Notes: generated by a model from the sequence alone, not told the origin. Shown: positions 43,334 through 52,490, numbered from the stretch's first letter. The stretch: DNA of 64,000 nucleotides from Acidobacteriota bacterium (GCA_016195985.1 JACPYP010000022.1:248001-312000), one strand, 5' to 3'. Made by a program: numbers and translations.

Positions 43334-44041
43334 GTGGAGACGCTGGAGGCGGCCCCCGGGCTCGTCTGTTTCGATCTGGACGGAACCCTCGTAGATCCTC
43401 TGACAGGCGTGCGCAACTGCCTGCGGAAGACCTGCGCGGCTTTCTGTTTGGACATGCCTGACGAGGCCACCATCCGGGGATGGATCGGCTTCGGCATGCG
43501 GGAATCCCTCGCCACCCTGAAGGCCCTCGAGGATCCGAAGCGCCTGGAGGCCGTCCTGGCCTACTACTGGGAACGCTACCGGGAGGATGGCGTCTTCGAG
43601 CACGAGCTCTACCCCGGCGTCTTCCATTTGCTGCACCGGCTCAAGCGCCAGGGCCACCGCATCTACATCGTGTCCGCCAAGCCGAGCCTTTTCGCCCGGC
43701 GCATCGCCTACCAGTTCGACTTGAACCTCATTTTCGACGACATCTTCGGCAGTCCCCTCAAGGGCCAGTGGCAGCCCAAGACCGAGGTGCTGAGAGGCCT
43801 CGCGGCCCAGGGCACGATCCATCCCGGCGGTGTCTTCATCGGCGACCGCGGCGTGGACATGACCGCGGCGCGCGATCACGGCCTGGAGGCCATCGGCGTG
43901 GGTTGGGGCTACGGCAGCCGGGAAGAACTCGCCGAGGCGGGGGCGGAATGCATCTTCGACACGGTGCCGGAGCTGGATGCGTGGCTGCGGCTGCGTTTCC
44001 CGCAGCCGGAACGCTTCGACGCCTTCAGCCGTTCGGAGTAG
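43334..44041 (+). CDS. HAD hydrolase, phosphoglycolate phosphatase-like
   Basis: A 235-residue haloacid dehalogenase-type phosphatase. Motif I FDLDGTLVDP (residues about 14-23), motif II VSAKPS, motif III Lys in KTEVLRG, motif IV GDRGVDMTAA, with an alpha-helical C1 cap (RNCLRKTCAAFCLDMPDEA). Closest in pattern to Gph/PpaX. GTG start at 43334, 6 bp after ppa, so probably co-transcribed. Substrate not fixed by sequence. Confidence 0.9.
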   Translation: METLEAAPGLVCFDLDGTLVDPLTGVRNCLRKTCAAFCLDMPDEATIRGWIGFGMRESLATLKALEDPKRLEAVLAYYWERYREDGVFEHELYPGVFHLLHRLKRQGHRIYIVSAKPSLFARRIAYQFDLNLIFDDIFGSPLKGQWQPKTEVLRGLAAQGTIHPGGVFIGDRGVDMTAARDHGLEAIGVGWGYGSREELAEAGAECIFDTVPELDAWLRLRFPQPERFDAFSRSE

Positions 44042-44606
44042 ACCACCGGGCCCCGGTGGGCACCTGGGCTTTGAAGGTGTCGGGCGAGAGCGTGGCCGGA
44101 GACTTGGGATTCAGGAGTTCCATCCGCTGTCTCGCCCCACTGGGATCGGTCCATTCCACGGCGTGCAGCAGCCCTTTGCGTCCCGTGGCTTTCAGCTCCG
44201 GCAGCCCCGTCTCCCGGGGCGTGAGCTTCACCGTCTCGCCGCCGAAGGCATCGATGCGGTAGAGCTTCTCCAGGCGGGCCGGATCCAGCAGCATGCCCAG
44301 CAAGGGGAAATCCCGCACGGCGCGGACCAACTCGATCTTCTGGGCGGTGCGGGTATCAGGATCGTACTGCACCAGGTGCCGTCCGTCGCAGGTCACCATC
44401 AGCCCCCCGTCGTAGACCACCCGCAGCCGGCCGCCCCGGGCCAGGGCCAACCGCCCCTCCTTGACCACCTTGCCGAACACGGCGCTCTCGCTCTCTTGGC
44501 GGAAGCGGCTTTCCAGGGGAGGCATTTTGGAGAAAGCCGCCCACCAGGCAGGAGGCGCGGCCAGGAGGGGAGCCGCCACCAGACAGCAAATCATGGCCAT
44601 CCGCAC
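44025..44606 (-). CDS. LolA-like outer membrane lipoprotein carrier family protein
   Basis: A 193-residue protein with signal peptide (MRMAMICCLVAAPLLAAPP). The mature part shows the LolA-type run of beta strands: FRQESESAVFGKVVKEGRLAL, LRVVYDGGLMVTCDGRHLVQYD and later MELLNPK. LolA carries lipoproteins across the periplasm; this may be the carrier or a paralogue such as the LolA-like outer-membrane sorting proteins. Its end overlaps the convergent HAD gene by 17 bp. Confidence 0.78.
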   Translation of the reverse strand: MRMAMICCLVAAPLLAAPPAWWAAFSKMPPLESRFRQESESAVFGKVVKEGRLALARGGRLRVVYDGGLMVTCDGRHLVQYDPDTRTAQKIELVRAVRDFPLLGMLLDPARLEKLYRIDAFGGETVKLTPRETGLPELKATGRKGLLHAVEWTDPSGARQRMELLNPKSPATLSPDTFKAQVPTGARWSTPNG

Positions 44607-44607
44607 C

Positions 44608-45966
44608 TTAGCCCCGCTTCATTTCGACGCTGAGCTTTGCGGTGATGCCCTTGGCTGGGGCAGGGCGATGGATCTGCCCTTCCGCCACCACCTCGCCGCG
44701 GCAGCGCAGCAGGACCACCACCTCCAGCTCCTGGCCATCGGCGGAGGAGGGCACTTCCAGACGCAGCACGGAAGGCGCGCCGCCGCGCCCCACCTGGGTG
44801 AGTTCGCCCATGAGCGAATTGATGGCGTCCTTGTTGTCCGAAGGCTTGGCTTTGACCGGAGGCCGTTTCGCTTCCACTTTCAGCGAGGCCAGCGCTGCCA
44901 GAGGATCCACCTTCACGGCGGGTTTGAATGGGACCGGCGGCACGAAGGCATGAGGAGGCGGCCCCCCGGGCGCCTCCGCCATGGGAGGCATCAGGGTTGG
45001 CGGCTCGGCCGGAACGCCCGGAAGGTCGATGGCCGCCTGAGGTGAGGGCATGTCCTTCGGCTCCACCTCGGGAGAGGGCGGTTCTGCCGCGAGGGGCGGG
45101 GCCGAGGCGCCCAGCATCAGGAAGGACACCTCATCGTCATCGTTTGCGACTCCGGGGGGCTCCGGCAGAACCGGCGCCTCGATGAAGAAGCCGGTGTCCT
45201 CATCCTCGTCCGGCAGCGGCACTGATCCCGGCGCGGCCCCGAAAGAAGCGGGCTCGTCCATGTCGAGCAGGTCCGTCACGGAAGGCAGGTCCGAGAGGGT
45301 GAGCGCCTCCACGGAACTGCGGGGCGGTTCGGTTGCTGGGATCGCCACGGGAGGAGCAGGAGCGTCCTGCCCTTCACCGAGGACATGCGTCTTGATGTGG
45401 AAAAGGGCCAATTTGGTGATGCCGCGCAGGGTCTCGAACACGCCGGAGCCGTCGGCGGCCACGGATTGGAAACTGGGGGCCCCGCTTGGATTGAAAACCC
45501 CCTCCAGTTCCTCCACGGGCACCACGTTGCGGAGATCCCGCTTGTTCCACTGGAACACCGTGGGGATGTCGTTGAGGTTGAGCCCCAGTTCGCGGAGGTT
45601 CTCCTCCAGGTTCTGGTAGCTCTCTTTGCAGGCATCGAACATGGCGGTCTGGCTGTCCACCACAAAGACGACGCCGTCCACCCCTTTGAGCACCAGCTTC
45701 CGCGTGCTGTTGTAGAACACCTGGCCGGGCACGGTATAGAGCTGCAGCTTCGTCTTGAAACCGCCCACCATGCCCACGTCCATGGGCAGCAGATCGAAGA
45801 ACAGGGTGCGGTCCGTTTCCGTGTTCAGGCTGACCATCTCGCCGCGCGCCTTCTGGCTCGTCTTGCCGTAGATGGTGTTGAGGTTCGTGGTCTTTCCACA
45901 CAGGCCGGGCCCGTAATAGACGATTTTCGCCGTCATCTGCCGGGTGGCGTGGTTGAAGAAAACCAT
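44608..45966 (-). CDS. MglA-like small GTPase with long acidic/proline-rich tail
   Basis: A 452-residue protein. Residues 1-195 are an MglA-type Ras-like GTPase: P-loop YYGPGLCGKTTNLN (G19-T26), switch region TVPGQVFYNSTRK, and NKRD near 145. Residues about 200-390 are a Pro/Glu/Asp-rich probably disordered linker. The last 60-100 residues form a beta-like domain with LRLEVP and ELEVVVLLRCRGEVVAEGQ. MglA GTPases set cell polarity and motility direction; partners (MglB) are not adjacent. Start at 45966 begins the conserved MVFFNHATRQ; upstream codons look non-coding. The next gene downstream is the LolA-like one. Confidence 0.88.
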   Translation of the reverse strand: MVFFNHATRQMTAKIVYYGPGLCGKTTNLNTIYGKTSQKARGEMVSLNTETDRTLFFDLLPMDVGMVGGFKTKLQLYTVPGQVFYNSTRKLVLKGVDGVVFVVDSQTAMFDACKESYQNLEENLRELGLNLNDIPTVFQWNKRDLRNVVPVEELEGVFNPSGAPSFQSVAADGSGVFETLRGITKLALFHIKTHVLGEGQDAPAPPVAIPATEPPRSSVEALTLSDLPSVTDLLDMDEPASFGAAPGSVPLPDEDEDTGFFIEAPVLPEPPGVANDDDEVSFLMLGASAPPLAAEPPSPEVEPKDMPSPQAAIDLPGVPAEPPTLMPPMAEAPGGPPPHAFVPPVPFKPAVKVDPLAALASLKVEAKRPPVKAKPSDNKDAINSLMGELTQVGRGGAPSVLRLEVPSSADGQELEVVVLLRCRGEVVAEGQIHRPAPAKGITAKLSVEMKRG

Positions 45967-46153
45967 TCCAGGACCTCGTTGGGATCCACGAAGTCTAGCC
46001 CGGAAAGCCACTCCGGCTCAATGCAAATACTGGATTTGTCTAGGACATTCCCTTCCGAACACCTCGAATGACGACAGTCCCATCTCCGATCCGGAGGCGG
46101 CTCCGGAAAGGTGCCGGAATGTGGCACCATCGGCTCTTCTGAGGAGGCAGGAC

Positions 46154-47194
46154 TTGGACCATTCGGTTCGCATCGCGCTCATCCCCGGCGACGGCGTTGG
46201 AGGCGAAGTGCTGGCCGAAGCCCTGCCCTGCCTGCAATGGGCCAGCGGCCAGGGCCGCCGCATGGAAACCATCCAGCTGCCCTACGGCGCCGATCACTTC
46301 CTCGCCACCGGCGAGACCCTGCCCGAGAAAGCCTTCCAGAATCTCCGCGATGGTTGCGACGCCATCCTCTTCGGGGCCGTAGGGGATCCGCGGGTTCCCG
46401 ACGGCCGGCATGCAGAGGAGATCCTGCTGAGGCTGCGCCAGGGCCTGCAGTTGACCGTGAACCATCGCCCTTGCCTGACGCGCCCTTGCCCGGCGTTGGA
46501 GGGTCGTGTCCCATCCGTGGACATCGAGATCTTCCGGGAGAACACCGAGGGCCCTTACTGCCTCCAGGGTTCCACGGAACCGGGCCGGGCCGTGGACCTG
46601 GCCGTCCACACGGAAGCCGCCGTGCGCCGGTTGCTGGGCGCGGCCTTCCAGCGCGCCGAAAGCACCGGCCATTCCCTGGTCCTGGCCCACAAGGCCAATG
46701 TCCTGAAGCACGGCCATGGCTTGTGGGTGCGGATCTTCGAGGAGTTGCGCCGAGAGCACCCCCGGGTCGCGGCCCGCGGCATGCACGCCGACGCCCTCCT
46801 CTGCGCCCTCGTTCAGGATCCATCCCATTTCGGCCTCCTGGCCGCCGACAACTACCTGGGAGATCTCATCAGCGATCTCTGCGCCGCCTACATCGGAGGC
46901 ATGGGGGTGGCTCCCTCCCTCAGCTGGGCGCCGCACCGCCCCTTCCGCTGCGAAGCCCTGGCGGAACCGGTGCACGGTTCCGCCCCGGACATCGCGGGCA
47001 AGGGCCTGGCCAATCCCACGGGCATGCTGCTCAGCACCGCCCTCCTCTTCCGCCACCTGGGTTGGGAACCCGAAGCGCGGGCCCTCGAGCAGGCCGTGGC
47101 AGACGCGCTCGCAACCGGCGCCAGAACCCGCGACCTGGGCGGTGATCTCAGCACCAAGGCCATGGGCCGAGCCATCCGGGACCGGCTGCCCTGA
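46154..47194 (+). CDS. isocitrate/isopropylmalate dehydrogenase family protein
   Basis: A 346-residue beta-decarboxylating dehydrogenase. Motifs: LIPGDGVGGEV at the N-terminus, SVDIEIFRENTEGPY, KANVLKHGHGLW, HADALL and the cofactor loop AEPVHGSAPDIAGKGLANPTGM. The mixture (RENTEG resembles isocitrate dehydrogenase, KANVLK is between IDH and LeuB) leaves the substrate open among isocitrate, 3-isopropylmalate and related acids. TTG start with GGAGG upstream; GTG/ATG choices further up lack homology. Confidence 0.9.
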   Translation: MDHSVRIALIPGDGVGGEVLAEALPCLQWASGQGRRMETIQLPYGADHFLATGETLPEKAFQNLRDGCDAILFGAVGDPRVPDGRHAEEILLRLRQGLQLTVNHRPCLTRPCPALEGRVPSVDIEIFRENTEGPYCLQGSTEPGRAVDLAVHTEAAVRRLLGAAFQRAESTGHSLVLAHKANVLKHGHGLWVRIFEELRREHPRVAARGMHADALLCALVQDPSHFGLLAADNYLGDLISDLCAAYIGGMGVAPSLSWAPHRPFRCEALAEPVHGSAPDIAGKGLANPTGMLLSTALLFRHLGWEPEARALEQAVADALATGARTRDLGGDLSTKAMGRAIRDRLP

Positions 47195-47236
47195 GCCCGG
47201 AGGCAGGCGCCCCTTTTGACGATGCCGGTTTGACGG

Positions 47237-47902
47237 TCAGCAGCTGCGCATGACGCCCACGAGCACGCCCTGGATGTCGATGCGCTGGGGCGCGTAGCAA
47301 TGGGGCTGAAGCTCCTGGTTGTGGGGGATCAGCCAGACGCCCTTGCTGTCCCGGCGGAATTCCTTGAGTGTGACCTCTTCCCGGTCGATGAGAGCCACCA
47401 CACGATCCCCGTTCCGGTACTCGCCCTTGCGCTGCAACACCACCAGATCCCCGTCCAGAATGGCGTCATCGACCATGGAATCGCCCCGCACGCGGAGCAC
47501 GAACAGCTCGTCACGCTGCCTGTGGATGCTGTTGGGCACTTCGATGGGCAGGGCGCGGCTTTCCGGAAGGATGGGCGAACCGGCGGCCACGTCGCCGCAG
47601 AAAGGCAGGATGCGCGCGGTGGGCATGGCATCGGAGCGCACTTCGCTGCGGGCGGCCCGCTGGGGCGCGGCCTCCTCTTCCGGGGCGCCGGCCACCACCA
47701 GGTTGTTGCCCTTGCCATGGCTGCGGACCAGGAAGCCCTTGTCCATCAGGTGCTGGACGTGCTTGTGGATGGTGGACACGGCGCTGGAGCCCACCCCCTT
47801 GGCGATTTCAGCCAAGGTGGGGCTTCGTCCTTCGCTCTGCACGAACGTGCGGATGAACTTCAGGACAGCCTGTTGCCGTTTGGTGAGATCGCTGGCTTTC
47901 AT
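47237..47902 (-). CDS. lexA: LexA repressor
   Basis: SOS-response repressor with self-cleavage. It has 221 residues: N-terminal winged helix (LTKRQQAVLKFIRTFVQ, SPTLAEIAKGVG) and C-terminal S24-type domain. Cleavage site A107-G108 in DVAAGSP, catalytic S142 in GDSMVDD and K180 in VTLKEF. The A-G to Ser spacing of 35 equals that of E. coli LexA. The start at 47902 begins MKASDLTKRQ. I could not identify an SOS box by eye upstream. Confidence 0.95.
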   Translation of the reverse strand: MKASDLTKRQQAVLKFIRTFVQSEGRSPTLAEIAKGVGSSAVSTIHKHVQHLMDKGFLVRSHGKGNNLVVAGAPEEEAAPQRAARSEVRSDAMPTARILPFCGDVAAGSPILPESRALPIEVPNSIHRQRDELFVLRVRGDSMVDDAILDGDLVVLQRKGEYRNGDRVVALIDREEVTLKEFRRDSKGVWLIPHNQELQPHCYAPQRIDIQGVLVGVMRSC

Positions 47903-48116
47903 GGGTTCCAAGGTAAGAGTTGAGCGGCAGGTCGTCAATCCCTTTTTTTTCGCTTTATTTCAGATCCCCTTCCAGGGGCAGTCCAAGACCCTCGATAGAA
48001 CCTCTCTGCGGCCTCTGCCATACTGAAAGACGGCCAAGAGGGTCAAGTATTTACGCCCTATTCGTCATCTTTCCGCCCTCTCAGACGCCCGCGTCCTGAA
48101 TGTGAAAGGAGTTCCC

Positions 48117-49940
48117 ATGACTGCCAGTCTTGCCGCCCCCTCCCACGCAAGCGGGGCGAAAACCCGGATCAATGATTTTTCCATCCAGGTGGCCACGGTC
48201 AACGGATCGGGTTCCCAGACGGCGAACACGGTGCTGCTGCGCGCCATCTTCCAGATGGGCGTCTTCGTCAGCGGCAAGAACCTGTTCCCCTCGAACATCG
48301 CCGGCCTGCCCACCTGGTTCACCATCCGCGCCAGCGCCAAAGGCTACGTGGCCCGCAAGGCCAGCAACGAAATGCTGATCCTCATGAACGCGGAGACCGC
48401 CAAGGAAGACATCGCCAAGGCCGACACCGGCGCCCTGGTGATCTACGACGAGCCCCTGCAGCTCGACAAACTCCGCGAAGACCTCGCTTACGTCCCCGTG
48501 CCGTTCCAGAAACTGGTGACGGCCTCCTGCCCCGAGCCCAAGCTCCACAAGCTCGTGAAGAACATGATCTACGTGGGCGTCGCGGCGCGCCTGCTGGGCG
48601 TCGACATGGACGAGGTGAAGAAGGCCATCACCAAGCAGCTGAAGGGCAAGGCCAAGGCCATCGAGATCAACCAGGCCGCGGCGGTGGCCGGCTACGACTG
48701 GGCCATGGAGAACCTGCCCGAGCAGGACCACATCCGGGTCGTGCGCGACCACAAGACCGAGGGATTGATCATCGTGGACGGCAACGAAGCCTGCGCCCTG
48801 GGCGCCCTCTTCGCTGGCGTCACCGTGGTGGGCTGGTACCCCATCACCCCCGCCTCCAGCCTCGTGGAAACCTTCATCGAGTACGCCGACGAGTACCGCA
48901 AGGATCCCAAGACCGGCAAATCCACCGTGGCCATCGTGCAGATGGAGGACGAGCTGGCCTCCGCCGGCGTGGTGCTCGCCGCGGGCTGGGCCGGGGCCCG
49001 CTCCATGACCTCCACCGCGGGGCCCGGCGTCTCCCTCATGAGCGAGTTCATCGGCCTGGGCTACTACGTGGAGGCGCCGGGCGTCTTCTTCAACGTGGCC
49101 CGCACGGGCCCCAGCACGGGCCTGCCCACGCGCACCCAGCAGTCGGACGTGGAGCTCTGCGCCAAGTGCAGCCATGGCGACACTCAGCACATCAACCTCT
49201 ACCCCGGCACCATGGAGGAGTGCTTCCAGTTCGCCTACGATGCCTTCGATCTGGCCGAGCGGTTCCAGACGCCCATCTTCGTGGTCACCGACCTCGACTT
49301 GGGCATGCAGAACTGGTCCTCCAAACCCTTCGCCTACCCCGCCAAGCCCTATGACCGCGGCAAGGTGCTCGACCAGCAGCAGCTGGCCGAAGTCAAGGAC
49401 TGGGGCCGCTACAAGGACGTGGACGGCGATGGCATCTGCTACCGCTCCCTGCCAGGAACCCCCGGTGGCAACGGGTCCTATTTCACCCGAGGGTCGGGCC
49501 ACAACGAATACGCCCAGTACTCCGAAAAACCGGAGGATTACGTCGCGGTTGTCGATCGCCTCAAGCGGAAGTACGAAACCGCCAAGGCGCACGTGCCTGG
49601 CCCCGTGTTCCGCAACCTCGGATCGGACAAGGGCATCCTCGCCTTCGGCTCCAGCGATCCCGCCGTCATCGAGGCCCAGGATATCCTCTCCGAAGGCGGC
49701 CTGAAGACCGACTACCTGCGCCTTCGCGCCCTGCCCTTCACCGCTGAGGTGGATGCCTTCGTGAAGGAAAAGAAGGTGGTCTACCTGGTGGAGCAGAACC
49801 GCGACGGCCAGATGGCCAACATTTTCCGCGAGACCTACCCTGAGCACGCCTCGAAGTTCAAGAGCGTCCTCCACTACAACGGCCACGCCATCGACGCCAG
49901 GTGCATCGTGGATCAGATCACCACCTTCGAGCAGAAATAA
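48117..49940 (+). CDS. korA: 2-oxoacid:acceptor (ferredoxin) oxidoreductase, fused gamma-alpha subunit
   Basis: Large subunit of a 2-oxoacid:ferredoxin oxidoreductase, probably 2-oxoglutarate. It has 607 residues: gamma-like domain at about 15-195 (GSGSQTANTVLLRAIFQMGVFVSGKN...) and alpha/pyrimidine-binding domain from about 215 (IIVDGNEACALGALFAGVTVVGWYPITPASSLVE). AGGAGTTCCC precedes the ATG at 48117. It is followed 11 bp later by the beta subunit. The pyruvate-specific four-subunit layout is absent, so KorAB-type use is likely; substrate is inferred. Confidence 0.92.
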   Translation: MTASLAAPSHASGAKTRINDFSIQVATVNGSGSQTANTVLLRAIFQMGVFVSGKNLFPSNIAGLPTWFTIRASAKGYVARKASNEMLILMNAETAKEDIAKADTGALVIYDEPLQLDKLREDLAYVPVPFQKLVTASCPEPKLHKLVKNMIYVGVAARLLGVDMDEVKKAITKQLKGKAKAIEINQAAAVAGYDWAMENLPEQDHIRVVRDHKTEGLIIVDGNEACALGALFAGVTVVGWYPITPASSLVETFIEYADEYRKDPKTGKSTVAIVQMEDELASAGVVLAAGWAGARSMTSTAGPGVSLMSEFIGLGYYVEAPGVFFNVARTGPSTGLPTRTQQSDVELCAKCSHGDTQHINLYPGTMEECFQFAYDAFDLAERFQTPIFVVTDLDLGMQNWSSKPFAYPAKPYDRGKVLDQQQLAEVKDWGRYKDVDGDGICYRSLPGTPGGNGSYFTRGSGHNEYAQYSEKPEDYVAVVDRLKRKYETAKAHVPGPVFRNLGSDKGILAFGSSDPAVIEAQDILSEGGLKTDYLRLRALPFTAEVDAFVKEKKVVYLVEQNRDGQMANIFRETYPEHASKFKSVLHYNGHAIDARCIVDQITTFEQK

Positions 49941-49951
49941 GAGAGCCGACC

Positions 49952-50989
49952 ATGACGACCGCCACTCCCTCCGCTCCCACCAACAAGCTCGGCTACACCA
50001 AGCAGGACTACGTGGGCTCCAAGTCCACCCTCTGCGCCGGGTGCGGCCACGACGCCATCACGGCCCAGATCATCGGCGCCGCCTTCGAATCCAGCCTCGA
50101 GGGCCACCGGGTCACCAAGTACTCCGGCATCGGCTGTTCCTCGAAAACGCCCGCCTACTTCATCAATCAGGGCTGGGGCTTCAACAGCGTTCACGGCCGC
50201 ATGCCCGCCATCGCCACCGGCGCCTCCCTGGCCAACCGGCAGCTCATCAACATCGGCGTCTCCGGCGACGGCGACTCCATGTCCATCGGCATGGGCCAGT
50301 TCGTCCACGCCGTGCGCCGCAACATCCCCATGATCTACATCATCGAGGACAACGGCGTCTACGGCCTCACCAAGGGCCAGTTCTCCGCCACCGCCGACAA
50401 GGGCTCGCACCTGAAGTCCGGCGCCGTGAACGACCTGCCCCCCATCGATCCGTGCACCCTGGCCATCGAGCTGGGATGCGGCTTCGTGGCCCGCTGCTTC
50501 TCCGGCAACCCCAAGCAGCTGAACGCCATCCTCAAGGCGGCCTTCGCCTACCAGGGCACCGTGGTGCTGGACATCATCAGCCCCTGCGTCACCTTCAACA
50601 ACCACGACGCCTCCACCCGTTCCTACAAGCACGTCAAGGATCATGACTTTCCCCTGCACGACCTGGGTTTCATCCAGTACTCGGAAGTGGAAGAGGTGGA
50701 GATCGCCGCCGGCGAGACCGAAGTCGTCACCTTCCCGGACGGCTCCAAGGTAGCCATCAAGGCCATCCATGAGAGCTACGACCCCACCGACCGCTTCGGC
50801 GCCATGAAGGCCATCCACGAATCCATGGAGAAGGGCGAGTTCCTCACGGGCCTCCTCTACATCAACCCCACCCAGCCCCCCCTGCCCCAGGTGCTGAACC
50901 TCGTGGACGAACCCCTGGCCAGCCTGGGCGAAGACGTGCTTAAGCCCAGCCCCGAAGTCCTCAACGACATCATGAAGTCGCTTATGTAA
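49952..50989 (+). CDS. korB: 2-oxoacid:acceptor oxidoreductase, beta (TPP) subunit
   Basis: A 345-residue TPP- and [4Fe-4S]-binding subunit. Motifs: TLCAGCGHDAI for the cluster/TPP region, the TPP GDGDSMSIGMGQ loop near residue 107, and IIEDNGVYGLTKGQ. Together with the upstream subunit it forms the oxidoreductase feeding reduced ferredoxin or running reductively. The 3' end is followed immediately by a 71-bp tandem repeat, the first copy starting at the base after the stop. Confidence 0.95.
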   Translation: MTTATPSAPTNKLGYTKQDYVGSKSTLCAGCGHDAITAQIIGAAFESSLEGHRVTKYSGIGCSSKTPAYFINQGWGFNSVHGRMPAIATGASLANRQLINIGVSGDGDSMSIGMGQFVHAVRRNIPMIYIIEDNGVYGLTKGQFSATADKGSHLKSGAVNDLPPIDPCTLAIELGCGFVARCFSGNPKQLNAILKAAFAYQGTVVLDIISPCVTFNNHDASTRSYKHVKDHDFPLHDLGFIQYSEVEEVEIAAGETEVVTFPDGSKVAIKAIHESYDPTDRFGAMKAIHESMEKGEFLTGLLYINPTQPPLPQVLNLVDEPLASLGEDVLKPSPEVLNDIMKSLM

Positions 50990-51290
50990 CCGACCGCCGG
51001 GTGACGGAGAACGCGCCGGCAGCGCGTTCGAAGTCGGGACCCGGCGCGGAGGTTATGCCACCGACCGCCGGGTGACGGAGAACGCGCCGGCGGCGCGTTC
51101 GAAGTCGGGGCCCGGCGCGGAGGTTATGCCACCGACCGCCGGGTGACGGAGAACGCGCCGGCGGCGCGTTCGAAGTCGGGGCCCGGCGCGGAGGTTATGC
51201 CATCGACCGCCGGGTGACGGAGAACGCGCCGGCGGCGCGTTCGAAGTCGGGACCCGGCGCGGAGGTTATGCCATCGACCGCCGGGTGACA
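50990..51290 (+). repeat. 71-bp structured tandem repeat, 4 full copies plus a partial
   Basis: Full copies at 50990-51060, 51061-51131, 51132-51202 and 51203-51273, and a partial fifth from 51274. The four copies differ at a handful of positions. Each contains the hairpin GAACGCGCC-GGC-GGCGCGTTC, a 9-bp stem with one mismatch in copy 1, followed by a GGGCCC-type segment and GGAGGTTATGCC. The sequence just before copy 1 (TTATGTAACC at the korB end) resembles the end of each unit (TTATGCCACC). It lies between korB and the tRNA-Ala island boundary. Spacing is too tight and units too uniform for CRISPR. Confidence 0.93.
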
Positions 51291-51371
51291 GAAATCAAGC
51301 CACAAGGCGCCGGGCGGCCGGCCAGCCCAAGGATTGACGCCGGTCCATGACCCGCTAAACTGGAAGTTCGT

Positions 51372-51447
51372 GGGCCTGTAGCTCAGCTGGGAGAGCGCTG
51401 CGTTCGCAATGCAGAGGTCGTCAGTTCGATCCTGATCAGGTCCACCA
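51372..51447 (+). tRNA. tRNA-Ala (anticodon CGC)
   Basis: Full cloverleaf with encoded CCA. Acceptor GGGCCTG/CAGGTCC (one G-T pair), D arm GCTC..GAGC, anticodon stem CTGCG/TGCAG around loop TTCGCAA (anticodon CGC reading GCG), T arm GTCAG/CTGAT around TTCGATC, and discriminator A with CCA. The 3' part is repeated at 60447-60488, marking it as the island attachment site. Confidence 0.96.
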
Positions 51448-51448
51448 A
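51407..51448 (+). repeat. att-type direct repeat, left (tRNA side)
   Basis: The 42 bases from the anticodon loop to just past CCA (starts CAATGCAGAGG, ends GGTCCACCAA) are identical to 60447-60488. Integration at a tRNA 3' end regenerates the tRNA and leaves this copy, the classical att arrangement. Confidence 0.9.
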
Positions 51449-51451
51449 CAG

Positions 51452-51484
51452 GCCCCTTGAGAAATCAGGGGGCTTCTTGTTTTT
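51452..51484 (+). terminator. terminator after tRNA-Ala
   Basis: CCCCTTGA-GAAA-TCAGGGGG stem (eight pairs, one wobble) followed by CTTCTTGTTTTT. A degenerate copy follows the second att repeat at 60492. Confidence 0.85.
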
Positions 51485-51527
51485 AGCGGCCCCTGATTGA
51501 AGGCCATGCTCCTCCAGTGCGCCTGGC

Positions 51528-52490
51528 CTAGTTCTCCACTGGGACCTTGCCCGCACCAGCGGTTTGAACAAGCAATGCAATGTCCTTGGTGGGAGCATTC
51601 CCGAAGTACCGCCCGTATTCCCGGGTGAACTGGGAAACACTCTGGTAGCCGACCTTGCGGCCCGCACTTCCGGCGTCGAGCTTCGACAGGAGCATGAGGC
51701 GCCGGGCCTCCTGCAAGCGCAACGCCTTCTGATACTGGAGCGGACTCAATTCCGTGACCGCCTTGAAATGCTGGTGGAAGGAAGAGACGCTCATGTGGAC
51801 CAAGGTGGCGAGGCGCTCGACGTCCAGCGGTTGGTCGAAATGGGATCGAACCCAGGACACCGCCTTGGAGATCCGATGGAGCCTGCTCTCCTCCTGGCCG
51901 ATCATCGCTAGTCGCTGGCCAAGCGAGGTGTTCAGCAAGCGGATCAGGATCTCGTCCATGACCAGCGGCGCGAGCAACGCGGCTTCGCCGGGTTGTGATG
52001 CAAGCCCCAGGAGCCTCACCACCGCGTTGAGAACGTGGTCATCGACCTGATCCACGCAGATCGCATGACCCGCTTCGCGCTTGGGCAGGCCATAGGGATG
52101 AACCTTGGCCGTGAGTTCTGAGATGCGCGCAGGATCTATGTCCAGTCGAATTCCGAGGTAAGGCTCATCCAAACTGGCCTGCGTCACCTGAGCCGCCACG
52201 GGGACATCCATCGCATAGACCAGCATGCGCGAAGCATCGTAGTCGTAGATTTCCTTGCCAAGGATGATCCGCTTGGCGCCCTGGGCGACCAGGCAGAGGG
52301 CAGGCGGGATCACCCCATGGGCCATGTCCTTCCGGGCCCTGGATGCCCTGGACACATGAACGCCGGGCAGCCTCATGTCGAAGGTCCCATCGTAGGGAGC
52401 ATGCGCCGTGCACATGCGCACGAGTTTGGCCAGATCAGTCTGGTCTTCTTCCAAACCCGCGGCGCGGAAAGGGCTGTGCAATCTGGTCAT
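51528..52490 (-). CDS. AraC family transcriptional regulator
   Basis: A 320-residue regulator. N-terminal AraC_N ligand-binding cupin-like domain (IPPALCLVAQGAKRIILGKEIYDYDASRMLVYAMDVPVAAQV...) and a C-terminal double helix-turn-helix (SHFDQPLDVERLATLVHMSVSSFHQHFKAVTELSPLQYQKALRLQEAR..., VGYQSVSQFTREYGRYFG). It is the last gene of the island operon and probably its regulator. Start at 52490; longer starts (52560) would add non-homologous residues. Inducer unknown. Confidence 0.92.
   Translation of the reverse strand: MTRLHSPFRAAGLEEDQTDLAKLVRMCTAHAPYDGTFDMRLPGVHVSRASRARKDMAHGVIPPALCLVAQGAKRIILGKEIYDYDASRMLVYAMDVPVAAQVTQASLDEPYLGIRLDIDPARISELTAKVHPYGLPKREAGHAICVDQVDDHVLNAVVRLLGLASQPGEAALLAPLVMDEILIRLLNTSLGQRLAMIGQEESRLHRISKAVSWVRSHFDQPLDVERLATLVHMSVSSFHQHFKAVTELSPLQYQKALRLQEARRLMLLSKLDAGSAGRKVGYQSVSQFTREYGRYFGNAPTKDIALLVQTAGAGKVPVEN

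Noticed and set aside
47903-48116. SOS box controlling lexA
   Set aside because: No convincing LexA-type palindrome could be found by eye; a TTGACG-N17-TACCTT pair upstream would give a leaderless message and is too uncertain to list.
50990-51290. CRISPR array
   Set aside because: Units are contiguous 71-bp copies with no variable spacers, and no cas genes are nearby.
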